From positions 374,501 to 438,500 of the forward strand of contig WARS01000033.1 in NCBI GenBank assembly GCA_008933995.1: 64,000 bases of DNA, given 5' to 3'. The notes under the pieces are model-generated. The model did no database searches and was not told the DNA's origin. It saw only the letters and a list, made by a program, of their open reading frames with translations. Shown here piece after piece: positions 1-12,866 of this stretch. A program made the position numbers and the translations under genes. Each line of letters opens with the position of its first letter. The first letter of the stretch is position 1. This DNA comes from Datnioides undecimradiatus (Eukaryota > Chordata > Actinopteri > Lobotiformes > Datnioididae).

Positions 1-36
1 GACTCAGCCCTGCTTTCTCCCACTGTCACTCCTCAG

Positions 37-884
37 GTACCTGTTTACCCTGGACTTACCAGAGTACTGGGAGAACAAGCATGCGGATCAGACGCTGGAA
101 GTTCTGATGAGTGACCTCGATCCAGCCATTATGGACCAGTTCTACATGAAAGACGGTGTTTCCGCAAGTGATGTCACTCGTGTAAGTGGATACCTGCCTG
201 TGAGAATGTGGCCGGCTCAGTGCAGAGACACAAGACGAGGGGGGGCGGTTCAGAAGCTGTGAACTGATGTTGACGTGTATTTGTTTTCCTCTCATTGCAG
301 ATGAGTGGAATTCGTGACCTGATACCAGGTTCTGTGATCGACGCCACAATGTTCAACCCTTGTGGATACTCAATGAATGGAATGAAGGCTGATGTGAGTG
401 TCTCCCGCCGTTCTACCCGTCGCCACATTGAGGCCAGCAACCTAAACATTTCTGTAACGTGGCTGTGCCTGTTTATGTTCCTCTCTCCAGGGAACCTACT
501 GGACCATCCACATCACCCCGGAGCCAGAGTTCTCCTACGTCAGCTTCGAAACCAACCTGTCCCAGACGTCATACGATGATCTGGTCAGGAAGGTGGTGGA
601 GGTGTTCAAGCCAGGAAAATTTGTGACTACGCTTTTCGTCAATCAGGTGTGTTTTCATACGGAAAGAAACGCGAGCTCGCTTCATTCCGATTCTTCATTC
701 AATTTGTCCCTGACCGAATTCTCTCTCTGCCCCCCCGCAGAGCTCCAAATGTCGCAGTGTCTTTTCTTCTGCCCAGAAACTCGAGGGCTACAAGCGCCTC
801 GACCGCCAGTTGGCTCAATTCAACGACTACAATTTTGTCTTCACAAGCTACGCCCAGAACCGCCAGCAGAACCAGCAGAGCTGA
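37..884 (+). CDS. amd1: S-adenosylmethionine decarboxylase proenzyme, C-terminal part (gene runs off the left edge)
   Basis: Makes decarboxylated S-adenosylmethionine, the aminopropyl donor for spermidine and spermine synthesis; a cytosolic pyruvoyl enzyme. Exons are 37-181, 301-393, 491-646 and 741-884, all GT-AG and in frame, giving 178 residues after a split Trp codon, ending in TGA at 882-884. Using human-like numbering (about residues 158-335), I see the catalytic Ser229 in CGYSMNG and His243 in TIHITPE. The putrescine-site residues Asp174, Thr176, Glu178, Glu256, Phe285 and Tyr318 are all present, so the enzyme should be putrescine-stimulated. The self-cleavage site (Glu-Ser near residue 67) and the start codon lie outside the window. 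The C-terminus is Gln-rich, as in human. One difference from human: Met replaces Glu right after the first junction (TR-M-SGIRD). Identification is essentially certain from the sequence. Confidence 0.97.
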
Positions 885-2100
885 GGGTTGAGGATGAAGA
901 AGAGGCGTAAAAAGAAAGTCGTCCGCCCGGGGCACCCCTCCTGCGGCCGGCTTCAGTCCCCAGTAGAGAGCTTGTCGTCCTCCTCCTCCCCCCACCTCCC
1001 CTTCCTCCCCCCCCTCTGCTGCTGTCGTCGTCCAGGATCTCACGGTGCTGACGCGGTTGCGAGCCCTAGTTTAACCTCCAGTTTGAGTTGTTTGCATTGT
1101 TGTACCTGTGACTTAGATCTCTTGCATGAAAGCTCCTTTCTCTGTTTCGATATTCTAGCTCACTCTTGCTGTGATCTTGAAGTGCATGTAGAGGAATTAA
1201 ACACGCTCTGTTTGAGGCTATCCACCTGTGCCCAGTACGACGGTCCCTTCCTGCAGGTGTCCCCCCTCATCCCCCACAGACAGGGCTTCCGCCCACACTA
1301 GGCCAGGGCCCTGACATGCTCAGATCAGTCTGCCTCTTCATGAGCGCAGCCTTTTTTTTCTTTTTCTTTTTCTTTTTTTTTTTCCTAAATTTCAAATTTA
1401 CACCCAGTCTCATCATCTTTGCCCCCCCCCCCCCAAATTGTGACAATTTGTACTTACCAATTCTTGAGTGCACTTTAACCCATGGTACTAAGAAAGGCCG
1501 GCCTGTCTAATTGAATGTATAAGTCACACTAAGCTGTTGGCCTTTCTAATCATTGTCTTACTGTCAGAACATATTCCAGTCCCTTTGAAGACGCCATACT
1601 TGCTGTTTAATGTCGCATTACTGGATGAAAGGGTTTGGAGCTCATTGGACAGCGTGCTCCACAGTTGCTGTAAACTGCACTAAAGTGAGAGACTTCCCTT
1701 TGCTGGGCTTCAAAGCCGACTCCCATCGCCACCACATTCCTTCGTGCTCCTCTACCTCGACAATCATGAAGTCCTTGTCTTTCCCCAAATAGCCAGGCCT
1801 TTAAACTTGCATGCCTGGAAACGTATGCATATGAATCATTGAAGACGTTTCGACGCGCGCACATTGCAGGAGCCAGGCTTTCTGCACAGTGCGTCGTATC
1901 TATAGGAAGCTTCCATCCTATAGCCCCCCCCCACCACCACCACCAGTTATATTCAGCACTCTCCACTGGTCAAATGGAAAATGTTCAAAGTGAATGTAGC
2001 ACAGGCGCAAAGTAGCCGCCTGTCTTTCGAATGTACACGTCTCTAGAGAAAAGCCTGGACCGGGTTTGAGCTGAATGTACGACTCCAGGAGAGAGCGCGC

Positions 2101-2136
2101 ACACACACACACACACACACACAGACACAGACACAC
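2101..2136. repeat. CA microsatellite in amd1 3' UTR
   Basis: An uninterrupted (AC)11 run followed by imperfect ACAGACAC units. Confidence 0.9.
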
Positions 2137-3758
2137 CCCACCCTCCACCTCCTCCCCCCTCTCACAATGAGCCCCGCCGACCAGCCATTGTCCGGCTCGC
2201 AGCGGGTCTCCCCTCTGCCAGAGTCAGACTGTCAGCTGGCCCCAGAACCGTAACATGACGAGGGGCGGCCCTCCTGGCTGCGTGGCCGCTCTGAATGGGA
2301 AATAATGAATCGGACACTTTTTGCTTAGTTGCCCAGCAAAGCATTTTTCTTCTTCCCACATAATATCCATCCTCTCTCTGTCTCTTTCCGCCCCATACAG
2401 AAATCTGTGAGCGCACAATAGAGGCCCACCGGTCTGAGCATGCCAGGGTGACCCCGGATCATTCCACATGTAACCGCTGCATAAAACTGCCATTTTATTA
2501 AATTTATTGTGCCCAGACAATTTTTGCAGTGAATTGGTCGAAAATGTGTCTCCCCCAGCAGTTTTTCTTTTTGTCCCCATCAATGCCCTTTGTTCACTGA
2601 GGGGGAAAATCCTGTGACACTATGGTGCATGTGACTACTCGTGCCGTGTTGCTTGACAGTGTAGTGTAGCGCCGTCTCTTCCTCCTTTTTGTCAGTACGT
2701 CTGTGCTTCACCTTCCTCTTGTTTTACCAGCTGAAAGCGTAGTTGCAACTGCCACATCTTGATGTGTTTTTGGATAGGTGGAGATTCTTTTTTTTTTTTT
2801 TTTTTTTCTACCTTTTAGGGTTTGGGTCAACTTGTAATTAATGTTATTTCAAGTTGTGGACAAAGTGCTGAAAACAGGTTAGGCTTCTTGAACCGTTCAG
2901 CAAACATCCAGGCTCAAGTCCCGCCCGGCCTGCTCTGTCCGGTGGCGTCCGCCGCGCTTCTCCTGCCAGAGAACGCGGTTTGAGTTTTGAACAAGAGAAG
3001 GCCCAGCAGGAAGCCCTAACCTGTTCTCAGCCCTGTGCTGCAGTACAATCTGTTCTCTTGAAATATCTGCGATGATTGCATCAGCACCTATAACAGTCAG
3101 CCCAAGGTGCCCTGTGAGCTGGTTGGAGCAGTTCATCTAAGACTGAGCAGTGAAGCTGACCCTGGAACAGTTTCTCTCTAGTTTGTCTACCCTGGAGTTT
3201 TGAAGTGGTTTCATTCTTTTCCTGAGGACCAATATCTGCTCTTACATGACCCACTCTCAGCTTCCTGTCAGGTGACTCAGGTGACCTGCCCTGGCTGTTA
3301 TAGGTCCTTTTCTTTTATTGAAATCACACATTGAGGGATTTAAAGGTAAATGCTAACTGTTCTTGGATGAAATACATTTTAGCCTTGTTGGTGTGGATCA
3401 TTGCTGTTTTGTTTTATTTTTTTTATACACTGAACTCAAAATGCATTTTTGCAGTTGAATGGTTGTAGAATTTTATACAAAAAAGATTTTGTATTTTTGC
3501 TGCGGACCAATATCTTTCTTTCTTTTTTTCTTTTCCTTTTTTTTTTTTCTTCCCCTTTTGTCCAGCTGTTTGTTCTGTTCTAAGACTGGTGTGTTCTGAA
3601 GTTAAGGGAAAGTGAAAGGCCCCCCCCCCCCCGCATGAGAGAGGGTGCAGTTGCAGGATGTACTGAAGGAGAAACTTTGCTGTTCTAATTCTTTCTTTTG
3701 CTGTTCTCTGGATGATCAAGATGTGCTAAATATATCTGTGCTACGAGCTTGATGCTTC

Positions 3759-3764
3759 AATAAA
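3759..3764 (+). promoter_or_regulatory. Polyadenylation signal AATAAA, amd1
   Basis: Canonical AATAAA within an A-rich run, followed about 15-20 bases later by T- and GT-containing sequence. Best candidate for the distal amd1 mRNA end. Confidence 0.65.
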
Positions 3765-3780
3765 AAAACGATGCTTATCT

Positions 3781-6119
3781 GTGCAGCCGCCGCATTCTTT
3801 GTCACTCACTCTGAGCTCATCCCAGTCACTAACCAGCAAACACAGGAAAGCTAAAAATGTATCTACAGTTTACATATGCACTTGTGTAAATCTATTAGCA
3901 AATGCAATAATGCAGAGAAAACATTTCACAGTATTTGTATCTTGAATCACAAGTAGCCATGTGACCAGACAGCACTGAAGCCAGCCAACACAACAGGAAG
4001 TAAAGTGACATTATTAGCACTGTCCTGAATTCCTCTGAAAGGGAAACTAAACTGATGCAGCATTGCACTTCCATAAAGTGGGAGTAGCTGTGAGGGACTG
4101 ATCAGAATACCAGAATCTCAACTCTGCACTGAGTTCAAGAAACACTGGATCCTACATTCCCCATAATGCACCTGGCATACTGTCTTTCTTTAGGCCATCC
4201 CTGAAACCCCCATTATTAAACTACAGTTGTACTGGTTTAAGTTAAAATGGTTTATCATGTCCAGACTCGAGCTTGGGCAACCCTGGTGACATCATCAGGG
4301 TTATTTTTTCTAAGGCATGTCATCATATCTCCCTTATCCACAAGCCACATATCCGTGGCTGCACAGCTCACTGCTGATACTCTCCCTCTGGACATTGAGC
4401 TCAGTCAATTCAGGTGTTCTATTTTCAGTTTCACTCCAATCTTACTTAGCTATACTTAGTTACCTCCCACTTCCCACCATGTAAAGTGACTTATAGAAGT
4501 TCTGTATCCATCCAGTAACATGCTTTTCAATCACTTGCTTCCAATAGAGCTGAACACATTTCACAGGCACTAAATGTAGCCTTTATCATTTGTCATGCTC
4601 CTGTCCACATTCATATATCATGTATCATATAGGACTATAGTATAAATGCTCATGAGTTAGTCTTTTAATTAAAATATACCCATATTTCTATAGAGTTAGG
4701 TCAGTTATTACAGTGTATATAGGTGTGTTCAGTGCTCATTCCTGCTGGCTGGAGGACCTTGCTGTTGGCGAATATTTGAAAATAAAAATACCTGTCCAGT
4801 CGGCAACTTTGATCTCACGCTGCAAATCAAAGCCATGAACTTGTAGAACGTGTTGTTTGATCAACAACATGAACTCTACCACAACTGACAGAAAAATGGG
4901 ATGGCAGAGTGAAAAATGTTAATTCCTTCTGAACCCGAAGGGCTCGACAGGTGATACTTTGAAAGAATGATCAATAAATATGATACATTTTAACCAGGCT
5001 GCATTATGGGAAACTCATTGCAAACGAAAAGTCAGGATGGCTCTGCCTCTGTAGCTTCAGCTTTGATCATTCTTTTCAAAAAGTCAGTCCTGTTGCATTT
5101 TCTCCAACTCTGGACTTTCCCCTTTAAGCTGCTGGACCAAACATGGGCCTGCCATGTTGCCATGGTTTGACCTTGAGGCTTGAGGGAAACTCTGGAACAA
5201 TGAGGAGAATGGACATCACCCGCACCTGAGAAATAACAAGCAGACCTGGTAAATGTGGTTCCAGGGTTCAGTGTTCAGATCTTGCACTCAGTATTAGTAG
5301 CATAATAACTATAGCTATATACTATAACAGGAAAAAGTACAATTCTTTCCACTGATGTGTGACATAAAGTTGCCTTTATTTAAATGTAGCTACAAGTTGT
5401 ACATAAAGACAGTCTTACAGTGACTGAGCCTTCCTTTTACCTTCTACAAGTGTTTCCAATGACTCCTAACAGTCTATGTATTACTATGTACAACTCTGTA
5501 TTATTTATAATTGTTGGAAGTGGAGAAAGGAACCCATCATCCAATCATCACTGCAGGGCCTTGATGGAGTCACCATCACCTGGTGGAGATACCACCATTC
5601 ACCCACATGTGATATAGATCCACAGTGCTTTCTCGTCATGTGATAAGACCAGCTACCACCCAATGGACAGTGAATGCACTCTCAGTGTGAGAGAGATCAA
5701 ACAGCTGCTCTCAGTGTAATTTGCATGAAGTTTCAGAGGCTCATTTGAGAAGGAACACATGTTAAAGAACATCAGTGTGTGTCACAGACACAAGCTGAGG
5801 TCCACCAAAGTACAAGGTGGCTTCTTAAGGAAGAAAAAAGAAGCAAATATTCAGTGAGAAAGGATCAAGACATCAACAAAGTGCTTTTCCATAAACATCA
5901 ATTACAAATGTGCCTGCTATAGAGTTGAAAGTAGTGGATCAGTGTTTGGAGTCTGGTTATATTCTGTCAAACAGCAACCTGTGCATATCATCCTGGAGGT
6001 TAATTATAAAATAGTTATATGCATTAAATCTCTATTTTAAAAATAAAAGTGTGTTGCAGTCGCTTGTTGATTTAACATTGGACGTGAGGAGACAATAAGT
6101 AGCTTTGTCAAACCGCTAA
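3781..6119. other. Intergenic spacer amd1-rpf2
   Basis: About 2.3 kb of AT-rich sequence with no convincing coding exon on either strand. In the human block GTF3C6 lies here; I see no ORF or splice-bounded segment that looks like it. No recognisable transposon was found. Confidence 0.6.
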
Positions 6120-6357
6120 TGCTGCGATATCACAGTTTTAGCTTAGCTTAGCCTGTAGCTCCCCTAGCGGACAGTATGCGCTGTGTAGCTGCGGCGCTAG
6201 GTGGCGGTAGTCCGCTCGGCTGCGAGCACGAGCCTACCGTCCATTCCACCAACGAAGAAGCGAACAACCAATGTTGTCTTCCGTTGCTTAAGTTCACGTG
6301 GAAGCACAGCAACGTGAGTTCTGCTGCGGCTGGCAGGAACGCGAATAAAGGCACAAA
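6120..6357 (+). promoter_or_regulatory. rpf2 promoter and 5' UTR region
   Basis: Immediately upstream of the rpf2 start, base composition switches from AT-rich to CpG-containing (about 6165-6360), as expected for a housekeeping promoter. No TATA box stands out. A pyrimidine-rich stretch near 6280-6292 is a possible start region. Exact transcription start cannot be read from sequence alone. Confidence 0.5.
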
Positions 6358-6361
6358 ATGA
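6176..6361 (+). other. Possible upstream ORF overlapping the rpf2 start
   Basis: An ATG at 6176 opens a 61-codon frame whose TGA (6359-6361) overlaps the rpf2 ATG (6358-6360) as ATGA. It is translated only if transcription starts upstream of 6176, which is unknown. No protein family is recognised. Confidence 0.25.
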
Positions 6362-9300
6362 CGCAGTTGGACGGGATAGTGTAAGTATGACAGTTCGTTT
6401 GTGGAGGTCACTGTGTGTCCGTGTCTGTATTTACGTCCTACTGAATGTGAGCTCGTGCAGTGCTCGTGAAACCTAAGTGTAAGGCTGCTAACGTTAGCCA
6501 ACATGACGTTTGTTAGCTAGCATTAGCTTAGAGTGTGCTCCCAAACTGTTGTTTACACATGTTTTAACGTAGAGTTTAATTTATCAGGATGTTTTGGGTT
6601 AACGCGAATCGTCAGTCATATCCAATACATGTGAAGCTAGCGTGAAGCATTAGCTGATATGGCTACATTCAACTGCTACACTGTAACAGGACCTGGCCTC
6701 AAGTGAAGTGACATTATATTGTATCTTTGAAACATTAGGTTATTAGATGATCAAAACTAGGATTAGGAAGTTAATGAACCCGTTAGATGGTCCATTAACA
6801 GCTCAGCCAGTCCTCACTTTAATATTGTATTTTCTCTGTAGTCTTAAAACACCTTTAGATTTAGGTTTAATTAAAGAGTTAAACTTTACAAAGATTAGAA
6901 ATCAACTTTGATCGTTAGACGGATCGTAACGGAGCATTCATGTGTTTTATATACTTGTTTGCTCTTAGATCCACATTTACAGACTGTAAAGCTGGTTAAA
7001 CTGTCAATTTGTATAGATTAATTAGCAACAATAACAAGCAACATGAGAGACTGAACAGGTTGAAGCTCCAGAGAATCAGTGCTATGTTATGTACTCGTTT
7101 CTTTAAACAACATGTCACTTGTGATGGCTCTGTCAGCCTCCTGTTTGGCTCTGTTTTACTTATTTCTGTATTAGTGAACAGCACTGGCAGTCAACTCCCT
7201 CTGTCATTGTGTCACTGTATCCTCAGAAAACCCAAGACCAAGCGCTCCAAGCGCTTCTTGGAGGGCAGAGCACCAAAGCTGACTGAGGATGTGAAGACTG
7301 CCATGATTATGAAGGGTGGCAACACCAGTCAGACCGTCACCCAGGCCCTCAAGGATATAGTAAGTACCCTGCTGAGAAAGACACTCACAACAGGAGGGGT
7401 TTCACTCGATGTGTGAGCTGTTACAAGTTTAATAATCCTCATCATCAGTCTGCAGATGCTAAGATAACATCACACTGTGTGTTTTAACCTCTGGTGTGAT
7501 GTCACAGTCTGAAAACATAGATCGTAGAAGAACCTGTGTCACTGTGATCTACTGACCCATGTTGTCATTCAGACTGGTCTTATAGGTTTAATTTGCCCTA
7601 AGCTCACTGTGCCTCTCAAACTGAAAGTCAAGTGTATGACAACTGGGATCATGCAGCATCTTCATAGTTTTGGACACTTTGCTGTTGGGACATTCTGTCA
7701 GAATGCAGTCCCTTTCTGATCCCAGTTTGTTGGAAGAGTGTTAGAGTGAGGTTCAATAAAACAGAATGACCCCATCATTCAGGAATCAAACTCAGTCCAT
7801 GCTGGGTTCATACTTCACAGAAACACACAGATCTATTCCTCAATGATAAACATAATGTTTCTCTGTTTATCAGAAAGCCAACAGACACTAACATGACAAT
7901 ATTTGAGTTCCAAAGTTCCAGCAGGTATCTCAGTCTAAGCCAGGGCCTGCAGTCATATTTGAGGTGGAACAGGAAATCATTGACACATCTGTAGTCCCTT
8001 CTCACTGGGCCACCTGCCATGTGCTCAGACGTCTGCTGCTGATCACCTGGTAGTGAGCACAACATGAGAACCCAAGAAAATGTCTCCTCTATAATAAAAG
8101 ATAAAAAACAGTGTTCATGCTGAAATTGTGGATAACCTTGTTTGTCAGAGAAACTATACTGTTGTGTGTGTAAGTGAGGAAGACATCTGTGTCTTTAGGT
8201 CCAATATGTGTCAGCTTTGAGCCACTGATTCCCACATGATGAGTGTTTCTGGGTAATCAGACCTCAAGCTCTCAGTCATCTGTCACCACTGTGTTTAGCA
8301 CTGCTTTGTCCTACTTAATCTGCAGGTTTACCTGAATGTGATGTGCTCTTTTGTTTACCTGTAAAATGTGAGGGGTGACCTGGTTTACAGAACCAAGAAG
8401 TCAGACAGGCGGAGAAGTCAAGTAGACCGAATAGTGAATTCACACAGGTTTTCTTTGTCTCTGCAGTATGCCCTGAAGAAGCCCAACGCTGTGCTGTACA
8501 AGAAGTAAGTGCTCCGTATATCACAAAAGGACGCGCATCGCTTTGGTTTGTTTTCCCTGGGCAACGTGTCCTGTAAACTCCTGTATTTTCACTGATTGTT
8601 TCGTATTTTTCCATCTGTAATTTAATTCCATTGGGTCACAATCAGTATTTCATGAGCTGTCCCACTGAGAACACACAGCAGATATGGAGAATACGCAAAG
8701 TAAACTGTATTTGTTTTAGCAAAAAAGACATTTCCCTTAAGTTTTTCAGATACTGTAAAGATGTATAACAGGATTTAACAGGACTTAACAGGATAAAAAG
8801 GATTTAAGATGTTGTGATACCGACCGATATAGGATTTCTGTATTATAGAAAAGAATCATCCCTGAATGTAGCAGAGCAGATTAGGTATTAGGTCAAATTG
8901 AGTTTTAATTAAACTGAAATACACTAAACACAGTTAATTATCTCCAGCTGAGACACATTGAGCCCCAGTGGATACAAAAAGTCGACACACACTCATGAAA
9001 ATGCAGCTTTTCTTTCTTCTGTCTGTTTAAAATGTCCACAGACAGAAATAAGAACAGTGTAACTGATCCATCTTCGTTCCATCTTTATTGTGAACTTATT
9101 ACAGACCAGAATATAGACAAAAAACATAAGTTAATTATTAGGAAGAGTCAAATAAAAAAATCCTGATTAAATAAGCCTGCACACAGCCCGTCCAGCTCGT
9201 ACTATGTGAATGGGCCTGTCTTTACTTCACACACCTCCATGTTTTATCCCGCTCTTCTTTGCAAAACGCCTCAAACTGCTTCAGAGTGTGAGGAGATCCA

Positions 9301-12300
9301 TCTGCTGTGGGTAAAATGTGTTCTCCCTCTTCAGGAAGAACATAACGCGGCCGTTCGAGGACTCAACATCACTGGTAAGCACGCACGAACACATTACACC
9401 CGCATTTCTTTATTGCAATGAAATGTCTTCCCTGTTTCCCGCTTGGATTATTAATCACTGGAACTCTCTCGCAGGAATTTTTCTCCAAGAAGTCGGACTG
9501 CTCTCTGTTTCTCTTTGGCTCCCACAACAAGAAACGACCCAACAACCTCATATTTGGTGAATGCTCCTTTGTCTCTATGTGATTGCAGGAATCAGTACGA
9601 GCCTGCTGTCTCCCCAGGCTGCTCACATGTTGGTCTCCATGAAGAATGTGTTGATGTTAGAGATGGAAGGAAAGTCGAATCCTCCCATCTGTTAATTAAT
9701 CATGTGTCCTTTGGTTCGTTTGCAGGTCGTCTGTTTGACTTTCACGTGCTGGACATGGTCGAACTTGGAATTGAGAAGTTCGCCTCTCTGAGTGACATTA
9801 AGGTAACGTCTGTGATGCCTGTTTGGAGACGTTGGGTTTAAAGTCTACAGAGAAAGTGGAGGCTCAGATGATTATAGAGAGGAAAAGGTGTTTCTCTACC
9901 TGCAGGAATGGTGCAGCATTATGGGAAATATGTGTGTCTGCTCGAGATGAACAACAGTGTTTTTGTCTAAAGCATAGAGCTGGAGTCGAAACATTGTTAG
10001 CTTAGCTTAGCATAAAAACTGAAAGCCGGGGGAAACTGCTAGCTCAAAAATATGAGTACCATAACCTAAAGCTTCACTAGCTGGCACCTATCTCTTTTGT
10101 TTCATCTGTGAACATTAGTATACGTGTGTAGTGTAGGTCAGCAGGCACAGTCGGTGTGGATAGATTTTAATTTTTCACGTGTGTATAATGTCACAGTTGC
10201 AGTACACACACTGGTAACAGTAATGCTAATAGTTGTCGTGAAGTCTTTATATTCAGAGACTCTTATTGTGAAATTGAGTCTTTTATTTTGGAATTTGGCC
10301 ACAATTCTCTGTTTCTGCTGCCGCTCTCAGTGCAGATCTCACTGATGATGGATGCTTCTACATTAATACTCTAATGTCCAACAATGGGAATCAACTTTAT
10401 TGCCACTGTTTTGGGCTGAAAACCTGACTGTAGGCCTGTTTATGTATTTTACAGCTACAGCAATTGTAAATGTTAACACTGATCATTAAAACACCCCAGC
10501 ACAGACATCACCTCGCAGTAAGGACTTAGGGAAGCTGAGCACTGTTATTCTGCATGGAGTAGTCTCAGCACAGAACTCCTCATCAAACCATCGATGTTCT
10601 ACACTTCTGTTTGTGTGTCGTTCACACACTGTACATTACAAAGCCTGGGAGTTGCTGCCAGTTTGCTAGCTTCTATTTTACATTTCAGTTTGCTTCCAGT
10701 CTTTATGCTAAGCTAGGCTAACCACACCCAGTTGCGAGCTCCGGGATGTTGCTCTTGTCGTCTCCCCTGTTCTGTTAATGGGATGTTATAGAAAACAATT
10801 TCCTGCAGCCATCAGGGTGGATCAGCATGTAGGGCTGCTGTTACAGAGATAGCAGTGGTCACCCTCTTACTTCTAACGACGCTCTGCCAAGATACTGACA
10901 CAGCACAAACTGACAGCTCAGGCTGGGGTAGTGGGGATGACTGTTCACTGCTCAGGCAGGAAACGTTTCCATTTAAAGTCTCACGTTCATTTAAAGTTTG
11001 AATGGCATGGACTTTAGAAACATGGTTAATGTGAGCATAAATAGGTAACACATGAGAACACACACGAAACAGCAAGTTCACATCGACTTTATCAACACAG
11101 CAAACAGCAGTAGTATCACCATGGCAACCAAACCAGCCAAACCAGGTGAGGCCACGCTGATCCTTTGTCAGACTTGTTTAAAATAGTTAAATGTCTGTGA
11201 GACATGGGCTGAACATGCAGCTGTCTGCCAGGACAGGGGGCTCCAGTCTGAAGTGGAAATGGAATTAAAGGGGGAAGAAACAGTTTTTTGTTTTTTCCAC
11301 CTTTCTGTCAACACTGAAGGGATCACCGCTAAAACCTTACCGTCTGCTACAGTCTGACTTTTGTCCGCCTCTGTTGCAGGCCAGTAAGTGTTCCGAGGGG
11401 ACCAAACCAATGCTCGTGTTTGCGGGGGAGGCTTTTGATACAGACAATGAACACAGACGTCTGAAGAGTCTGCTCCTAGGTACACCCCACCTCTGCTCAG
11501 TGAATGTGTTTCCTGATGTTGTTAATCTGACACTTGTATATCTTTGCTGTTCCACTGAATCTCTGTGTCCACTTCTTTGACCCGCCACTCAGACTTCTTC
11601 AGAGGTCCCACAGTGTCTGCGGTGCGTCTGGCAGGTCTGGAACATGTTCTGCACTTCACTGCCCTGGATGGCAAAATCTATATGCGCAGCTACAGGTATA
11701 GGAAAAAGAGTGAATTAAATCTAAATCATATTTAAGTTGGTCAGACTAACAGCGTTTCTGCTCTGGGTGAAAGATAAATGTATCACATCACCGCTGACAA
11801 AACTGATGTTTGTATCATTCCAGGTGTCTGCTGAAGAAGTCCGGGTGCCGGACACCGAGGATAGAGCTCGAGGAGATCGGGCCGTCATTCGACTTTGTCA
11901 TAAGAAGAACGCACCTGGCTTCAGATGACTTGTACAAGTTGGCTCACAAACAGCCCAAAGCTCTGAAGGTAAACATCTGTCCTAACACAGTGTGAGAGGT
12001 GCATGCTGGGAAAATGTTTGTTGAGTGAGCTTAATGGGCATTATTGTCTTAAATGTTCACATGCTTCAGGTGCATCATGTGACAAATCGCTCAATTATTC
12101 CTCTGTTAAAGTATATGAATACCTAATAATAACCTATAAATATGTAATAGATTCACTGGAATCATACACGCCACAGTTACATGTAATATTTTTGCTTAAA
12201 TTACATCAAAGTCGTCATTACATATCTTAATGTGACTCTAGACAGACATGGATGTGAAAGGCAGTGATTTCATTTTTCTCTGCTGTGTTCATTCATGAGT

Positions 12301-12866
12301 GCATATGACCGAGTTCTTATTTTCAAACAATACTAAAAGTCTGTTATAACACACTGATGGCCCCACGAGGCCAAACAAAGCCTGTTGGATGGTTGAAAGA
12401 GAGGCTGAGGCAGCTGTCTGGCTGTTGTCAGTGCACCAGAGCAATGAAGAGGTAGAGGTTTGTCCTGAGGGTGGCGCCAGAGGACAGGTCTGATTATAGC
12501 ATCAGCACAGTCACCTTTTTAGAATAACTTAGACCTACAGCCATGGGACTGTGGTGTAAACTGACTGTATCACTGTCAGTGTTTGATTCAGTAAGTAATC
12601 AGAAGTTAATAAAACAATGTGTAAAAGTTCATTTCTAAACGCTGACGTGTCCTTAATGCATCTTTCTTCCACCGTCACAGGCCAAGAAGAAGAAGAACAT
12701 TTCCCACGATGCCTTTGGCACCAAGTTCGGTCGGGTCCATATGCAGAAGCAGGATCTGTCCAAGCTGCAAACGCGCAAGATGAAGGGCCTGAGGAAGAGG
12801 AAGGGAGAGGTGGTCACCGGCGAACAGGACGGACAGGCACCGAAAGTGGCCAAAGTGGAGAGCTGA
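6358..12866 (+). CDS. rpf2: Ribosome production factor 2 homolog (Brix-domain protein), complete
   Basis: Nucleolar 60S assembly factor. With RRS1 it brings the 5S RNP (5S rRNA, RPL5, RPL11) into pre-60S particles. Ten exons: 6358-6380, 7227-7359, 8467-8504, 9335-9374, 9475-9556, 9726-9802, 11380-11479, 11593-11695, 11824-11968 and 12681-12866. All junctions are GT-AG and in frame, and sum to 927 nt, 308 aa (human is about 306). The start is the ATG in ...aaaATGacg, giving MTQLDGIVKPKTKRSKRF. The Brix domain covers roughly residues 25-235, with hallmark stretches ITRPFED, FGSHNKKRPNNL, DFFRGPTVSAVRLAG and SGCRTPRIELEEIG. The tail is strongly basic (AKKKKNISHDAFG, then KLQTRKMKGLRKRKG), consistent with rRNA binding and nucleolar localisation. 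The second exon boundary leaves a very small coding exon 1 (23 nt). Confidence 0.97.
9997..10075 (+). repeat. Teleost 'ttagcttagcataaagactgg' dispersed repeat, forward fragment
   Basis: Contains ttagcttagcttagcataaa followed by a degenerate 'actgaaagccgggggaaactgctagct'-type core. This matches a common teleost interspersed repeat recalled from other fish loci. Its class is not assigned here. Confidence 0.6.
10655..10735 (-). repeat. Same dispersed repeat, inverted fragment
   Basis: Read on the minus strand it gives ttagcctagcttagcataaa then gactggaagc, closely matching the copy about 0.65 kb upstream in the same intron but in opposite orientation. The two may be separate insertions, or the inverted ends of one element. 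Confidence 0.55.

Larger units (their letters stand above)
885..3780 (+). other. amd1: amd1 3' UTR (about 2.9 kb)
   Basis: No coding exon follows the stop codon. The stretch contains pyrimidine-rich and poly-T tracts (about 1350-1384, 2788-2807, 3527-3560), poly-C runs (1422-1434 and about 3620-3632) and a CA repeat at 2101-2136. It ends at the first well-placed AATAAA (3759-3764). An earlier ATTAAA near 1195 could give a shorter form. Extent is inferred from the polyadenylation signal. Confidence 0.7.
6381..12680 (+). other. rpf2 introns longer than 300 bp
   Basis: Introns 6381-7226, 7360-8466, 8505-9334, 9803-11379 and 11969-12680. No further exon is needed, because the assembled protein is full length. 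The only structure I recognise is the dispersed repeat pair in 9803-11379 (listed separately). The rest is AT-rich with no gene-like content. Confidence 0.7.
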
